43,705 nt of DNA from Fusibacter sp. 3D3. Lineage in GTDB: Bacteria > Bacillota > Clostridia > Peptostreptococcales > Acidaminobacteraceae. Positions 8,411 to 17,563 of the stretch are shown here, in pieces (position 1 is the first letter of the stretch; every line of letters begins with the position of its first letter). Both the position numbers and the translations under genes were made by a program. Location of the stretch: contig NZ_BDHH01000015.1 in assembly GCF_001748365.1 (NCBI RefSeq), positions 6,843 to 50,547 of the forward strand, in the 5' to 3' direction. The notes beneath the pieces are model-generated. The model saw nothing but the letters and a program-made list of their open reading frames with translations. It was not told the origin of the DNA and ran no database searches.

Positions 8411-8446
8411 AAAAGCGACTTTATTTAAAATAAAGTCGCTTTTTTA
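8411..8446 (+). terminator. Strong rho-independent terminator between lgt and mraZ
   Basis: AAAAGCGACTTTA (8411-8423) and TAAAGTCGCTTTT (8431-8443) form a 13-bp stem with a 7-base loop and a T run. It ends the ymfF-ymfH-lgt unit. The 127 bases between lgt and the stem hold nothing that I recognise. Confidence 0.92.
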
Positions 8447-8484
8447 GTTGCGCTTTGTTCAAAAAAAGTTTAGAATAACTATAT

Positions 8485-8514
8485 AAAGTGGTACAAAATG
8501 TTATGAAGTGGGTA
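8485..8514 (+). promoter_or_regulatory. MraZ-box-like direct repeats
   Basis: Three units start exactly 10 bp apart: AAAGTGGTAC at 8485, AAAATGTTAT at 8495 and GAAGTGGGTA at 8505. MraZ is known to bind short direct repeats of AAAGTG or TGGG type with a 10-bp period upstream of its own gene. Position (38 bp before mraZ) and period fit an autoregulatory operator for the dcw cluster. The promoter itself is less clear. TTGTTC at about 8456 with a TATATA near 8481 is one candidate, with long spacing. Confidence 0.7.
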
Positions 8515-8551
8515 GAAAGACCATAGCTTTTAAATAATAAAGGACGAGTGG

Positions 8552-8992
8552 ATGATGTTTACCGGAGAATACAGACACTCTGTCGATGCTAAAAATCGAT
8601 TGAGCATACCTTCAAAATTTAGAGAAAAGTTGGGTGATACCTTTTATATCACTAAAGGTCTTGATCACTGTCTGTTTATTTTTTCAATGGATGAATGGCA
8701 ATTATTTGAAGAAAAGTTAAAAGCACTACCTCTTTCGAATAAGAAAGCGAGAGCGTTTGCACGATCATTTTTTGCAGGTGCAGCTGAATGCGCTCTAGAT
8801 AAGCAAGGCAGAATTTTATTACCACAGCCCCTAAGAGAACATGCCAGTATCGATCGAGAAGTATACATAAATGGTGCAGGCTCTCGAGTAGAAGTTTGGG
8901 ATCAAAAGGCATGGGAAGCATATAATGACTTTATGACCGCCAATATGGATGATTTAGCAGAGGATATGGAATCTCTGGGAATCAGTTTCTAA
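8552..8992 (+). CDS. mraZ: Transcriptional regulator MraZ
   Basis: The product has 146 residues. Two SpoVT-AbrB-like halves each carry the family motif Dxxx[14 protein letters not shown] near residue 12 and DKQGRILLP near residue 83. MraZ is a ring-forming DNA-binding protein that controls the division and wall cluster it heads. Two adjacent ATG codons exist (8552 and 8555). GGACGAG lies upstream, and most family members start MF-GEY, so 8555 is also possible. The 10-bp repeats at 8485 are its likely binding site. Confidence 0.97.
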   Translation: MMFTGEYRHSVDAKNRLSIPSKFREKLGDTFYITKGLDHCLFIFSMDEWQLFEEKLKALPLSNKKARAFARSFFAGAAECALDKQGRILLPQPLREHASIDREVYINGAGSRVEVWDQKAWEAYNDFMTANMDDLAEDMESLGISF

Positions 8993-9024
8993 TCACTAAT
9001 GGATTGAGATGGGAGAGTAATACT

Positions 9025-9957
9025 ATGGGGTTTAATCATGTTACGGTATTGATAAAGGAAACTATTGAAGGGTTAGAAATTAAACCAAATGGTATTTATG
9101 TAGACGGCACCTTAGGTGGTGGTGGACACGCGTTTAAGATCCTTCAATTTTTAGACAAAGGCAAACTCGTTGGAATTGATCAGGATCAAGATGCACTTGA
9201 TGCAGCTACAAAGCGATTGTCTATATTTGAAGGCAAATTCGTGCCGGCACATAGTAATTTTGAAAACATCAAAACGGTTCTAAAAGAGTTAGGCATAGAA
9301 AAAATAGATGGACTGGTGCTTGACCTTGGCGTTTCATCTTATCAACTGGATGAAGCAGAGCGTGGATTCTCATACATGAACGATGGTGCGCTTGACATGA
9401 GAATGGATCAAATGGCTTCGTTTTCCGCTTGGGACGTGGTCAACACTTACACAGAAACAGAACTCTTAAAGATGATTCGTGAATACGGTGAGGAAAATTG
9501 GGCCGCTAGAATTGCCAAATTTATTGTGGAAGCTAGAGCAGAGAAGTCCATAGAGACGACATTCGAACTTGTGGATATTATAAAAAAAGCCATTCCCTCT
9601 AAAGCAAGGCAAGATGGGCCTCATCCAGCAAAACGTACTTTTCAAGCGATTCGAATTGAAGTCAATAATGAACTCAAAATTATAGAGAAAACGATAGAAG
9701 ATACAGTAAGTGTCATGAATAAGGGGGGCAGGATCGCTATTATTACATTCCATTCCCTTGAAGATCGGATCGTTAAAACAACTTTCAAACGACTCTCAGA
9801 AGGTTGCATATGTCCAAAAGAATTGCCAGTGTGTGTCTGTAAAAATGAACCTAAAGTAAAAATAATAACCAAAAAACCTATTTTACCCTCAGAAGAAGAA
9901 GTTGAGAATAACCCGCGGGCAAGGAGTGCTAAGTTAAGGGTTGCACAGGTAAAATAG
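9025..9957 (+). CDS. rsmH: 16S rRNA (cytosine(1402)-N4)-methyltransferase RsmH
   Basis: The product has 310 residues from the ATG at 9025, which follows GGGAGAG at 9011-9017. The longer frame from a TTG at 9004 adds residues that the family lacks. The SAM motif [15 protein letters not shown] is near residue 28. [20 protein letters not shown], the FRFN-equivalent [15 protein letters not shown], and the C-terminal [10 protein letters not shown] and [12 protein letters not shown] are all present. It methylates N4 of C1402 in 16S rRNA, tuning the ribosomal P site. Second gene of the dcw cluster, as usual. Confidence 0.97.
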   Translation: MGFNHVTVLIKETIEGLEIKPNGIYVDGTLGGGGHAFKILQFLDKGKLVGIDQDQDALDAATKRLSIFEGKFVPAHSNFENIKTVLKELGIEKIDGLVLDLGVSSYQLDEAERGFSYMNDGALDMRMDQMASFSAWDVVNTYTETELLKMIREYGEENWAARIAKFIVEARAEKSIETTFELVDIIKKAIPSKARQDGPHPAKRTFQAIRIEVNNELKIIEKTIEDTVSVMNKGGRIAIITFHSLEDRIVKTTFKRLSEGCICPKELPVCVCKNEPKVKIITKKPILPSEEEVENNPRARSAKLRVAQVK

Positions 9958-9975
9958 TACCCAAGGAGGGGTCGT

Positions 9976-10491
9976 ATGTACTCAGCAGAAAGATTGCAAA
10001 GCGAATACGAAATTAACGATTTAAACAAGTCACAATCTGCTAAAATTGTTAATATTAGAAAAAAACGCTTAGAAAGAGAAAAACAGAAGAAGCGCGCAAA
10101 AACGACTTTTATGAATATTGTGAAGTCAATGCTTTTGGTGTTTATTTTCGTGGCAATGTTGAGTATGATTATTTACAAAAACTCTCTTGTCAGTGAAGCT
10201 AAATATAATATTTTCAATTTAAAATCAGAGATTAAGTCCCTCAATACTCAAATAGAAGAATTGAGCTCGGATATTGAACAGAAGACTGAGCTTAAAGCCG
10301 TTGAAAAAATTGCAATAGAAGAACTTAAAATGCAATATCCTACTAAGGCGCAAATTGTCTATATTGATTCAACAGTCAAATATGCACTTAAAGATGAACA
10401 ATCCGCAGTGCCAGTGGCATCAGAAGTGGTGAAAAAAGAGCCTAGTCAGTTTGAGGACATTGTAGCTGCATTGTTTAGAGCAAATAAATAA
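9976..10491 (+). CDS. ftsL: Septum formation initiator, FtsL-like
   Basis: The product has 171 residues with the bitopic FtsL/DivIC layout: a basic cytoplasmic N-terminus (residues 1-45, with KKRLEREKQKKRAK), one membrane span (about 50-67), and an extracytoplasmic coiled coil (about 70-115: LKSEIKSLNTQIEELSSDIEQKT). It acts with DivIB and DivIC in the septal complex that activates FtsW and the class B PBP. AAGGAGG lies upstream. Assignment rests on topology and its place between rsmH and the PBP gene, because FtsL sequences diverge strongly. A terminator follows it directly, separating it from the next gene. Confidence 0.88.
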   Translation: MYSAERLQSEYEINDLNKSQSAKIVNIRKKRLEREKQKKRAKTTFMNIVKSMLLVFIFVAMLSMIIYKNSLVSEAKYNIFNLKSEIKSLNTQIEELSSDIEQKTELKAVEKIAIEELKMQYPTKAQIVYIDSTVKYALKDEQSAVPVASEVVKKEPSQFEDIVAALFRANK

Positions 10492-10511
10492 GTCTGAATC
10501 TCGTCTATACT

Positions 10512-10543
10512 AAGTCTGCCTATCCGCAGACTTTTAATTTTTT
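10512..10543 (+). terminator. Terminator inside the dcw cluster after ftsL
   Basis: AAGTCTGC and GCAGACTT (10512-10519, 10526-10533) with a 6-base loop, followed by TTAATTTTTT. It should end or attenuate the mraZ-rsmH-ftsL transcript. Confidence 0.85.
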
Positions 10544-10555
10544 AAAGATCATGAG

Positions 10556-10583
10556 TTGATATATTGTAGTGTTCGGTTATAAT
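10556..10583 (+). promoter_or_regulatory. Internal promoter for the PBP-murE segment
   Basis: TTGATA (10556-10561) and TATAAT (10578-10583) with 16 bp between them, directly after the terminator and 29 bp before the PBP start. This makes the dcw cluster at least two transcription units. Confidence 0.8.
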
Positions 10584-10612
10584 GGTAGTAGCGACATTTC
10601 GGAGGCGAATTA

Positions 10613-12586
10613 ATGACCAAATTCAGAAATAGATTATTAATTTTTTTCATTATCAGTTGCTGCTTGATGGGCGCTTTGGTAGGCCGACTTTTTTACATTC
10701 AAGTCACTTGGAGTGATGAACTCACAGCAATGGCAAGAAATCAACAAAATAAAAACATTCCAATTCCAGCAAAAAGGGGCGATATTTTAGATCGAAATGG
10801 CGATAAACTTGCCTTTTCAATTAAAACATTTTCAATTTGGGTAAAGTCATCCGCCGTTAAGAATCCTCATGATACAGCCGTATTAATCGCAGACGCACTC
10901 GGTGCTGATGCTGCAGAAATTCAAAGAAAAATAGTGGATGCAAAAACAGTCTATGTGAAACTGGTATCCGATCTTGATAAGCGTCAAGGGGATTTAATCA
11001 GAAGTAAAGGTATCAAAGGGGTTTCCGTAACGGAAGACAATAAGCGCATTTATCCTTATGATAACTTAGCTTCACACGTGATTGGGAATGTCAATGCAGA
11101 TAATGATGGCTATGTGGGTATTGAGTATGCGATGAATACCGTTTTAAAAGGCACTGAGGGTAAATATTTTGTCACCACAGATGTGCACGGCAGACAACTC
11201 CCCTACGGGGAGGATACGCTGGTATCACCTCTCAATGGAAATTCAGTCAAACTTACAATAGATGATACCATTCAATATTTTGTCGAAGAGCGGTTAGAGG
11301 CTGCCATGATCAAGCATACGCCGATTTCAGCATCTGCCATTGTCATGGACCCCATGACGGGCGAAATTTTAGCCATGGCGTCTAAACCGGATTACAATCT
11401 AAATGATCCACGGGCAGTTACCGGGCGCATGGAGCAAGTTGCCTTTGATGCCTTAAGTGATGAAGAAAAGTCAAAGTATTGGAATGAAATGTGGCGTAAT
11501 ATCGTCATTGGAAACACCTATGAACCAGGATCGGTGCTAAAAGCGATTACGGCTGCTATCGCACTGAATGAGGAGCTTGTGAACTTCAATACGAAATTCG
11601 TGTGCAATGGCGTTCTGAAAGTTGCAGGGGTTTCTTTGCATTGCTGGATTTATCCGAGCTCGCATGGAGAAGAAACGTTTTTAGAAGGTCTTAGAAATTC
11701 GTGTAATATTGTTTCGATTCATACGATTGATATGATTGGCTTAGAAACTTATTATAAATATCTTGAATTATTTGGATTTTTTGAAGTAACTGGAATCGGA
11801 CTTCCAGCAGAAGCGGGGTCCATATCTATACCAAAAGATAAAGTGGGTCCTGTGGAACTGGCAACAATGTCTTATGGTCATGGCATCAACGTGACGATGA
11901 TTCAAGTTGTAAGAGCGGTATCAGCGCTTGTCAATGGGGGCTATCTCTTAGAACCTCATATTGTTAAAGAAGTGATCAATGAGAATGGAGAAGTTGTCAA
12001 TTTATATCCGAGAACCGTAGTGCGTCAAGTGATCACAGAAGCCACGTCAGAAAAGATGAAGGTAATGCTAGAGGCGGTAGTGGATGGTGGTACGGGTAAG
12101 AATGCATATATTGAAGGCATTCGTGTAGGGGGAAAAACGGGTTCGAGTCGAAAGTTTGAAGATGGCTCTTATCAAGAAGATAACGTCGTCGCTTCATTTG
12201 TGGGCATAGCCCCTATAGATGCACCACAGTTTATAATCTATGTCGTAGTAGATGGCCCGCAAGATGAATTCGGAGGCGGTAGTGTTGCGGCACCTATAGC
12301 CAAAGCGATGCTTGAAGATATATTGCGATATAATGCCATTACACCCGCAGCGAAAGATAGTAAGATGATCAAGGCGCCAAACCTTGTGGGGCTAAGCTAT
12401 GAGGATGCTTCTAAGAAGTTGAATGAAATGAAAATAAGTTTCTCAACAGACCCAATCACGATTGACAATGTCAATCTACTGGTGGTAGATCAATATCCAG
12501 CACCGGATACGCAAATTTCGGATAAAGCCGTAATGATTTTATCTGTGGGGGATGCAGTTTCCGATGAGGCAGAAAACAATGAATAA
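10613..12586 (+). CDS. Class B penicillin-binding protein (FtsI/SpoVD-like) with PASTA domain
   Basis: The product has 657 residues. A signal anchor occupies residues 6-28. The PBP dimer domain contains KRGDILDRNGDKLAFSI (residues 54-70). The transpeptidase domain has SVLK with active Ser307, SCN at 363-365 and KTG at 508-510. One PASTA domain covers about 583-648 (KAPNLVGLSYEDASKKLNEM). It crosslinks septal peptidoglycan together with FtsW. In spore formers the gene at this place is often spoVD, and vegetative FtsI-type genes look alike. No sporulation genes are seen nearby, so the vegetative division enzyme is favoured and I give no symbol. GGAGG lies upstream of the ATG, behind its own promoter. 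Confidence 0.95.
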   Translation: MTKFRNRLLIFFIISCCLMGALVGRLFYIQVTWSDELTAMARNQQNKNIPIPAKRGDILDRNGDKLAFSIKTFSIWVKSSAVKNPHDTAVLIADALGADAAEIQRKIVDAKTVYVKLVSDLDKRQGDLIRSKGIKGVSVTEDNKRIYPYDNLASHVIGNVNADNDGYVGIEYAMNTVLKGTEGKYFVTTDVHGRQLPYGEDTLVSPLNGNSVKLTIDDTIQYFVEERLEAAMIKHTPISASAIVMDPMTGEILAMASKPDYNLNDPRAVTGRMEQVAFDALSDEEKSKYWNEMWRNIVIGNTYEPGSVLKAITAAIALNEELVNFNTKFVCNGVLKVAGVSLHCWIYPSSHGEETFLEGLRNSCNIVSIHTIDMIGLETYYKYLELFGFFEVTGIGLPAEAGSISIPKDKVGPVELATMSYGHGINVTMIQVVRAVSALVNGGYLLEPHIVKEVINENGEVVNLYPRTVVRQVITEATSEKMKVMLEAVVDGGTGKNAYIEGIRVGGKTGSSRKFEDGSYQEDNVVASFVGIAPIDAPQFIIYVVVDGPQDEFGGGSVAAPIAKAMLEDILRYNAITPAAKDSKMIKAPNLVGLSYEDASKKLNEMKISFSTDPITIDNVNLLVVDQYPAPDTQISDKAVMILSVGDAVSDEAENNE

Positions 12587-12625
12587 AAATTTTGTGATTA
12601 AGCGCACATTTGAGTTGGAGGCAAT

Positions 12626-14089
12626 ATGATTTTAAGTGAAATATTAAAACAATCTGACTATAAAATAATAAAAGGCACAATCGAAAAAGAAATTAAGGCA
12701 ATTCAACATCACTCTGATAAAATTGAAAAAGACACTTTATTTGTGGCGATTTCGGGCTATCAAAGGGATGGTCATGATTTTATAGAACAAGTGATTCGAG
12801 ATGGGGCTACTGCGGTGGTCGTCGAAAGGCATATTGATTTAGATCAGATTCCTGAAGCTGTAAGTGTGATCAGAGTCGTGGATACTAAATTGGCATTAGC
12901 AGAAATGGTAAATGCCTTTTACGATCATCCAACCGAGAAAATAAATGTGGTGGGGATTACGGGCACCAATGGCAAGACCTCCATTACTCAGATGCTCAAT
13001 AATCTCTATACGTCTTTTGGACAGAAAAATGCGGTTTTCGGCACAATCGCCAACTTCATCGGCGATGAGAAAATACCAACGGTTAACACGACGCCTGATG
13101 CACTTGAATTGGCTCGCCTTATGAACAGAGCCTCTGAAGTGGCATGTGACAATTGTTTCATGGAAGTGAGCTCACATGCGCTCAAAATGGGCAGAGTCCA
13201 TGGGATGCATTTTAACTATGCGGTTTTTACAAATTTAACAGAAGATCATCTTGATTTTCACCCTGATTTTGAAGATTATTTCATGGCGAAGCTTCAGCTC
13301 TTCAAAATGGCTTTAAAAGGGTGTGTAATCAATAATGATAACGTCTATGGACGTCGTATATTAAAAGAAGTGAGTTTGGATAAAAGATGCTTGTCTTATG
13401 GCTTAACAAAGGCATCTGAACTTTGGGCAAACCATATTGAGTACCATCAGTGGGGAAGCACTTTTAATCTGAATTGGGGCGAACAGCATATTCCAGTCCG
13501 GTTAAATATTCCGGGTAAGATTTATGTTTATAATGTAATGGCTTGTGTGGGTGTCATGATTCTTCAAGGGTTTAAAATGGATGCAATTGGTGCATTTGTT
13601 TCAGAAATTGAACCTGTAAGGGGCAGACTTGAGAGCGTATCCAATGATCACTCTAGAACCATTCTGCTGGACTATGCCCATACGCCAGATGCACTTGAAA
13701 ATGTCTTACATGCCATTCGAGAATTTTCTCGCGGAAAGATTATTACTGTTTTTGGATGTGGCGGCGATCGCGATCGAAAAAAGCGTCCTATGATGGGCGC
13801 AATTGCACAAAAATTATCAGATCTTGTCATTTTGACAAGTGATAATCCGCGAACTGAGGCACCAAATCAGATTATAAAAGATGTCTTAGAAGGCATGACG
13901 GTTTCGGATCAATTATATGTGGTAGAAGATCGTCGAGAAGGGATTTATAAAGCGCTGTCACTGGCAAGTGAAAATGATGTGGTCCTCATTGCAGGCAAAG
14001 GTCATGAGGATTATCAAATCATCGGGAAAACTAAAATTCATTTTGATGATAAAGAAGTGGTACAAGATTTTTATGATGGAAGGAAATAG
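12626..14089 (+). CDS. murE: UDP-MurNAc-tripeptide synthetase, meso-DAP adding
   Basis: The product has 487 residues. The Mur ligase P-loop GITGTNGKTSITQML lies at about 110-124. MEVSSHALKMGRVHGMHF and DYAHTPDALENVL are conserved. The substrate-recognition motif reads DNPR at 406-409, the form found in enzymes that add meso-diaminopimelate rather than L-lysine. The wall is therefore predicted to be of the DAP type. It uses ATP to add the third residue to UDP-MurNAc-L-Ala-D-Glu in the cytoplasm. murF, which commonly follows murE, is absent and mraY starts one base after the stop. Confidence 0.97.
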   Translation: MILSEILKQSDYKIIKGTIEKEIKAIQHHSDKIEKDTLFVAISGYQRDGHDFIEQVIRDGATAVVVERHIDLDQIPEAVSVIRVVDTKLALAEMVNAFYDHPTEKINVVGITGTNGKTSITQMLNNLYTSFGQKNAVFGTIANFIGDEKIPTVNTTPDALELARLMNRASEVACDNCFMEVSSHALKMGRVHGMHFNYAVFTNLTEDHLDFHPDFEDYFMAKLQLFKMALKGCVINNDNVYGRRILKEVSLDKRCLSYGLTKASELWANHIEYHQWGSTFNLNWGEQHIPVRLNIPGKIYVYNVMACVGVMILQGFKMDAIGAFVSEIEPVRGRLESVSNDHSRTILLDYAHTPDALENVLHAIREFSRGKIITVFGCGGDRDRKKRPMMGAIAQKLSDLVILTSDNPRTEAPNQIIKDVLEGMTVSDQLYVVEDRREGIYKALSLASENDVVLIAGKGHEDYQIIGKTKIHFDDKEVVQDFYDGRK

Positions 14090-14090
14090 T

Positions 14091-15056
14091 ATGTTAACAA
14101 TTTTTGAGTATAATAGTATGTATTATATTGCATTTTTCATCTGTAGTTTAGCAGCGGCGCTTTTATTAGGTCCAGTGATCATTCCCCAATTAACAAAACT
14201 TAAATTTGGGCAAGCGATCAGAGCAGAAGGTCCTAAATCGCATCTTTCCAAAGGGGGGACACCGACCATTGGTGGATTGATTTTTATCACTGCATTTTTA
14301 GTGCCCATTTGTTTTTTCTTGATGCAATCTTATGAGGTTATATATGTTTTGACTGGGATGTTCGGTTTTGGCATGATTGGTTTTCTGGATGATTATATAA
14401 AGGTTGTTCGCAAGCATAACTTAGGCCTTAGAGCGAAGCAAAAAATAAGCTTGCAACTTTTAATGAGTCTTTTACTGGCAATAATGGCGTTGAAATTTGG
14501 GACTGTGATCAACATCCCTGTTTTGGGATATGCACTTGATCTTGGAATCCTTTTTATACCGTTTATGCTGTTCTACTTTATAGCGGTAGACAATGCCGTG
14601 AATCTAACGGATGGTCTTGACGGTCTTGCGGCATCTGTGACCACCATTGTGATGTTCTTTTATGCTTATTTTGCATATATTCAAGATATGCCCCAAATGG
14701 TAATGCTTGCGCTTGCCATGGCGGGAGCACTTATAGGTTATCTGAAATTCAATTGGCATCCAGCACAGGTTTTTATGGGGGATACAGGATCGCTTGCATT
14801 AGGCGGAATTGTTGCGGCTATGGCAGTGGTTTTGAAATTACCGCTTTGGGTGCCCCTTATCGGGCTCATTTATGTAATAGAAGCGTTGTCTGTGGTCATT
14901 CAAGTGGGTGTCTATAAAAAGACGAAGAAGCGTGTTTTTAGGATGGCACCAATCCATCATCATTTTGAATTGCTAGGTTATACGGAGAAGAAAATCGTTT
15001 TAACATTTTCGCTCATAACTTGTGTCATGGGTGTTTTAGGCGTTTTATTATATTAG
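14091..15056 (+). CDS. mraY: Phospho-MurNAc-pentapeptide translocase
   Basis: The product has 321 residues from the ATG at 14091, which is preceded by GGAAGG inside the end of murE. Ten membrane segments are expected. The active-site acidic motifs are present: FLDDYIKV, DNAVNLTDGLDGLA and the histidine cluster MAPIHHHFELLG near the C-terminus. It moves phospho-MurNAc-pentapeptide onto undecaprenyl phosphate to make lipid I. A longer in-frame reading that overlaps murE is not the family start. One base separates it from murE. Confidence 0.97.
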   Translation: MLTIFEYNSMYYIAFFICSLAAALLLGPVIIPQLTKLKFGQAIRAEGPKSHLSKGGTPTIGGLIFITAFLVPICFFLMQSYEVIYVLTGMFGFGMIGFLDDYIKVVRKHNLGLRAKQKISLQLLMSLLLAIMALKFGTVINIPVLGYALDLGILFIPFMLFYFIAVDNAVNLTDGLDGLAASVTTIVMFFYAYFAYIQDMPQMVMLALAMAGALIGYLKFNWHPAQVFMGDTGSLALGGIVAAMAVVLKLPLWVPLIGLIYVIEALSVVIQVGVYKKTKKRVFRMAPIHHHFELLGYTEKKIVLTFSLITCVMGVLGVLLY

Positions 15057-15074
15057 ATTTTGGAGGAGACTCAT

Positions 15075-16430
15075 ATGATTTTTAAAGATCAGCGTGTTTT
15101 GGTTATTGGACTTGCTAAATCGGGCATATCGTCTATAAAAGCTTTGAAAGAAGAAGGTGCTTTGGTCACGGTTAATGATGCTAAAACAGAAGTTCAGCTA
15201 GAGAGTTTGATATCAGAAATAAAGCCTTATGTCGTAGATTCTATTTTTGGAAGTCATCCAGAGCAAGTGGAAGGGATTGATTTAGTCGTCGTCAGCCCAG
15301 GCGTTCCTCTGGACATCCCTTTTATTCAAAAGATCAAGCAGAGTAATCTGCCAATAATAGGTGAAATAGAGCTTGCCTATCAGCTTTGTAAAGGCACTTT
15401 CGTAGGCATTACGGGCACAAATGGGAAAACCACCACAACTGCCTTAATAGGTGAGATGTTTAAAAATGCGGGCAGAGATCATTTTGTGGTGGGCAATATC
15501 GGGATTCCTGCTGTATCAAGGGCAAAAGAGGCAACTCATAAGACCACAATGGTGACAGAACTCAGCAGTTTTCAGCTAGAATCTATTGTAGATTTTAGAG
15601 CGCATATTGCGGTCATTTTAAATGTGACACCAGATCATTTAAACAGACATAAGACCATGGAAAGCTACGTGGATGCAAAGGCTAGAATTTTTGAAAATCA
15701 AGATGAAACAGATTATTTGATTTTAAATTACGACAATGAAATCACAAGAGCACTTGGCAAAAACGCTAAAAGTAAAGTCATCTATTTGAGTCAAAAGACG
15801 CTTTTAGAGGAAGGCGTTTTTATTGAAGCGGGGCATTTTGTCATCCAATTGGGTTCTGAGCGCATAACGGTTTGTAAGATTGAGGATCTGTTTATCTTAG
15901 GTGCACATAATGTGGAGAATGCTTTAGCCAGTATTGCAACAGCACATCTTTCGGGTATTCCAGTGGAGAAGATAAAACAGACACTAATGACTTTTAAAGG
16001 TGTAGAGCATAGGCTCGAATATGTTGATACGATTAAGGGCAGAGTTCTTTATAACGATTCTAAAGGGACAAATGTGGACTCTACAGTATGTGCTTTAAAA
16101 TCAATGAAAACGAAAACGGTATTGATTGCTGGTGGCATGGATAAAGGGAGTACTTACGAATCTTTATTTGAGGCTTTTGAGGGCAAGGTGACTGCGATGG
16201 TACTTCTCGGTGAAACTCAACATAAAATCAAAGCAGAAGCTTTTAAAAATCAATTTGAAAACTGTTTTTGTGTCAAAAATATGGAAGAAGCGGTTTCAAA
16301 AGCCTATGAACTCTCTGAGTATGGCGATGCGATTTTGCTTTCGCCAGCATGTGCAAGTTGGGATATGTATGAAAACTTTGAAAAACGGGGTGAACATTTC
16401 AAAAAATGCGTTCACACCTTGAAGGGTTAA
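15075..16430 (+). CDS. murD: UDP-MurNAc-L-alanine:D-glutamate ligase
   Basis: The product has 451 residues from the ATG at 15075, with GGAGGAG at 15062-15068. A TTG at 15060 lies in the ribosome site and is rejected as a start. The N-terminal Rossmann motif VLVIGLAKSGISS, the P-loop GITGTNGKTTTTALI, VTPDHLNRHKTMESYVDAK and YNDSKGTNVDST define MurD. It adds D-glutamate in the second ligation of the stem peptide. It overlaps the start region of ftsW by one base or abuts it. Confidence 0.97.
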   Translation: MIFKDQRVLVIGLAKSGISSIKALKEEGALVTVNDAKTEVQLESLISEIKPYVVDSIFGSHPEQVEGIDLVVVSPGVPLDIPFIQKIKQSNLPIIGEIELAYQLCKGTFVGITGTNGKTTTTALIGEMFKNAGRDHFVVGNIGIPAVSRAKEATHKTTMVTELSSFQLESIVDFRAHIAVILNVTPDHLNRHKTMESYVDAKARIFENQDETDYLILNYDNEITRALGKNAKSKVIYLSQKTLLEEGVFIEAGHFVIQLGSERITVCKIEDLFILGAHNVENALASIATAHLSGIPVEKIKQTLMTFKGVEHRLEYVDTIKGRVLYNDSKGTNVDSTVCALKSMKTKTVLIAGGMDKGSTYESLFEAFEGKVTAMVLLGETQHKIKAEAFKNQFENCFCVKNMEEAVSKAYELSEYGDAILLSPACASWDMYENFEKRGEHFKKCVHTLKG

Positions 16431-16432
16431 TG

Positions 16433-17524
16433 ATGAAGACGCATAGGATTGATTATACGCTTTTAATTGTGACATTACTACTTGCGGCATTTGGTCTGTT
16501 GATGGTCTTTAGTTCAAGCTACTACTATGCCATAGAAAAAATGCAAAATAAAACGCATTTTTTCTTGACCGATCTCAAGTGGATCAGTATAGGCGTTGTA
16601 GTAATGCTCGTTGCTTCACAAGTGCATTATAGATTTTATAAAAAATTTGCAATTCCAGCTTTGGTCGTCAGTATTGCCTTGTTGATTTATGTGCTCTTAT
16701 TTGGAACCGTCATTAACAATGCTCAAAGATGGATCGAAATATTGGGTCAGACCTTTATGCCTGCTGAAATTGCTAAGATTGGGCTAATACTCTTCTTTTC
16801 GTATAGCTTAGAAAAAAATTATACACGGTTAAATGAATTGCCTGTGCTCGGCGTTTACGTCAGCATAATTGGGGTCAGTGTCTTTTTAATCATGAAACAG
16901 CCTAATATGAGTACAGCGGTTATTTTAGCTGGCATTCTCTGCATTATGCTCTTTGTGGCAGGCCTTTACTGGCGTTACACCGTATCTGGGTTAATAATTG
17001 GCAGCGCAGTGGCATGGGAGCTTGTTAATTCAGCAACCTACAGATTGAGCAGATGGACTTCGTTCTTGGACCCATTCAATGACCCTTCAGATGATTCGTA
17101 TCAAGTGGTACAATCGCTCTATGCGCTTGGTACAGGTGGCATTGGTGGTGTGGGACTCGGGATGAGTACTCAAAACAAACTCTATATTCCAGAGCCTCAA
17201 AATGACTTTATATTGGCCACTATTGGAGAAGAACTTGGTTTTATGGGGACAGTCTTGCTGCTTGTATTTTTTTTGATATTAATATACCGTTGTGTTAAAA
17301 TTGCTATGAATGCACCTGATCATTTTTCGTTTTTTATGGCAACGGGTATCACTGCCATGCTGACTTTACAAGTGATTATGAATTATGCAGTTGCAACCTC
17401 ATCCATGCCGGCTACAGGTATATCGCTTCCTTTTATCAGCTACGGGGGAACAAGTGTGGTCATATTGATGGGTTCGGTGGGGATATTGCTCAATATATCT
17501 AAACATTGTATGACTCGTGGTTGA
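16433..17524 (+). CDS. ftsW: Septal peptidoglycan glycosyltransferase FtsW (SEDS family)
   Basis: The product has 363 residues from 16433. The ATG at 16430 overlaps the murD stop and is an alternative. GAAGGG at 16421-16426 serves either. About ten membrane spans, the motif GTGGIGGVGLGMSTQNKLYI, then PEPQNDFILATIGEELGF and the C-terminal LPFISYGGTSVV are typical of FtsW/SpoVE. SEDS proteins polymerise lipid II, here paired with the class B PBP encoded upstream. In spore formers the equivalent position may hold spoVE. The vegetative role is favoured for lack of sporulation neighbours. Confidence 0.95.
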   Translation: MKTHRIDYTLLIVTLLLAAFGLLMVFSSSYYYAIEKMQNKTHFFLTDLKWISIGVVVMLVASQVHYRFYKKFAIPALVVSIALLIYVLLFGTVINNAQRWIEILGQTFMPAEIAKIGLILFFSYSLEKNYTRLNELPVLGVYVSIIGVSVFLIMKQPNMSTAVILAGILCIMLFVAGLYWRYTVSGLIIGSAVAWELVNSATYRLSRWTSFLDPFNDPSDDSYQVVQSLYALGTGGIGGVGLGMSTQNKLYIPEPQNDFILATIGEELGFMGTVLLLVFFLILIYRCVKIAMNAPDHFSFFMATGITAMLTLQVIMNYAVATSSMPATGISLPFISYGGTSVVILMGSVGILLNISKHCMTRG

Positions 17525-17563
17525 CATGCATTCAATAATAAGAGAAGTAAATGGAGAAAATCT

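Noticed and set aside
13968-14090. Upstream extension of mraY inside murE
   Set aside because: The extra residues are basic and unlike the family, while the ATG at 14091 has a ribosome site and gives the normal MraY length.
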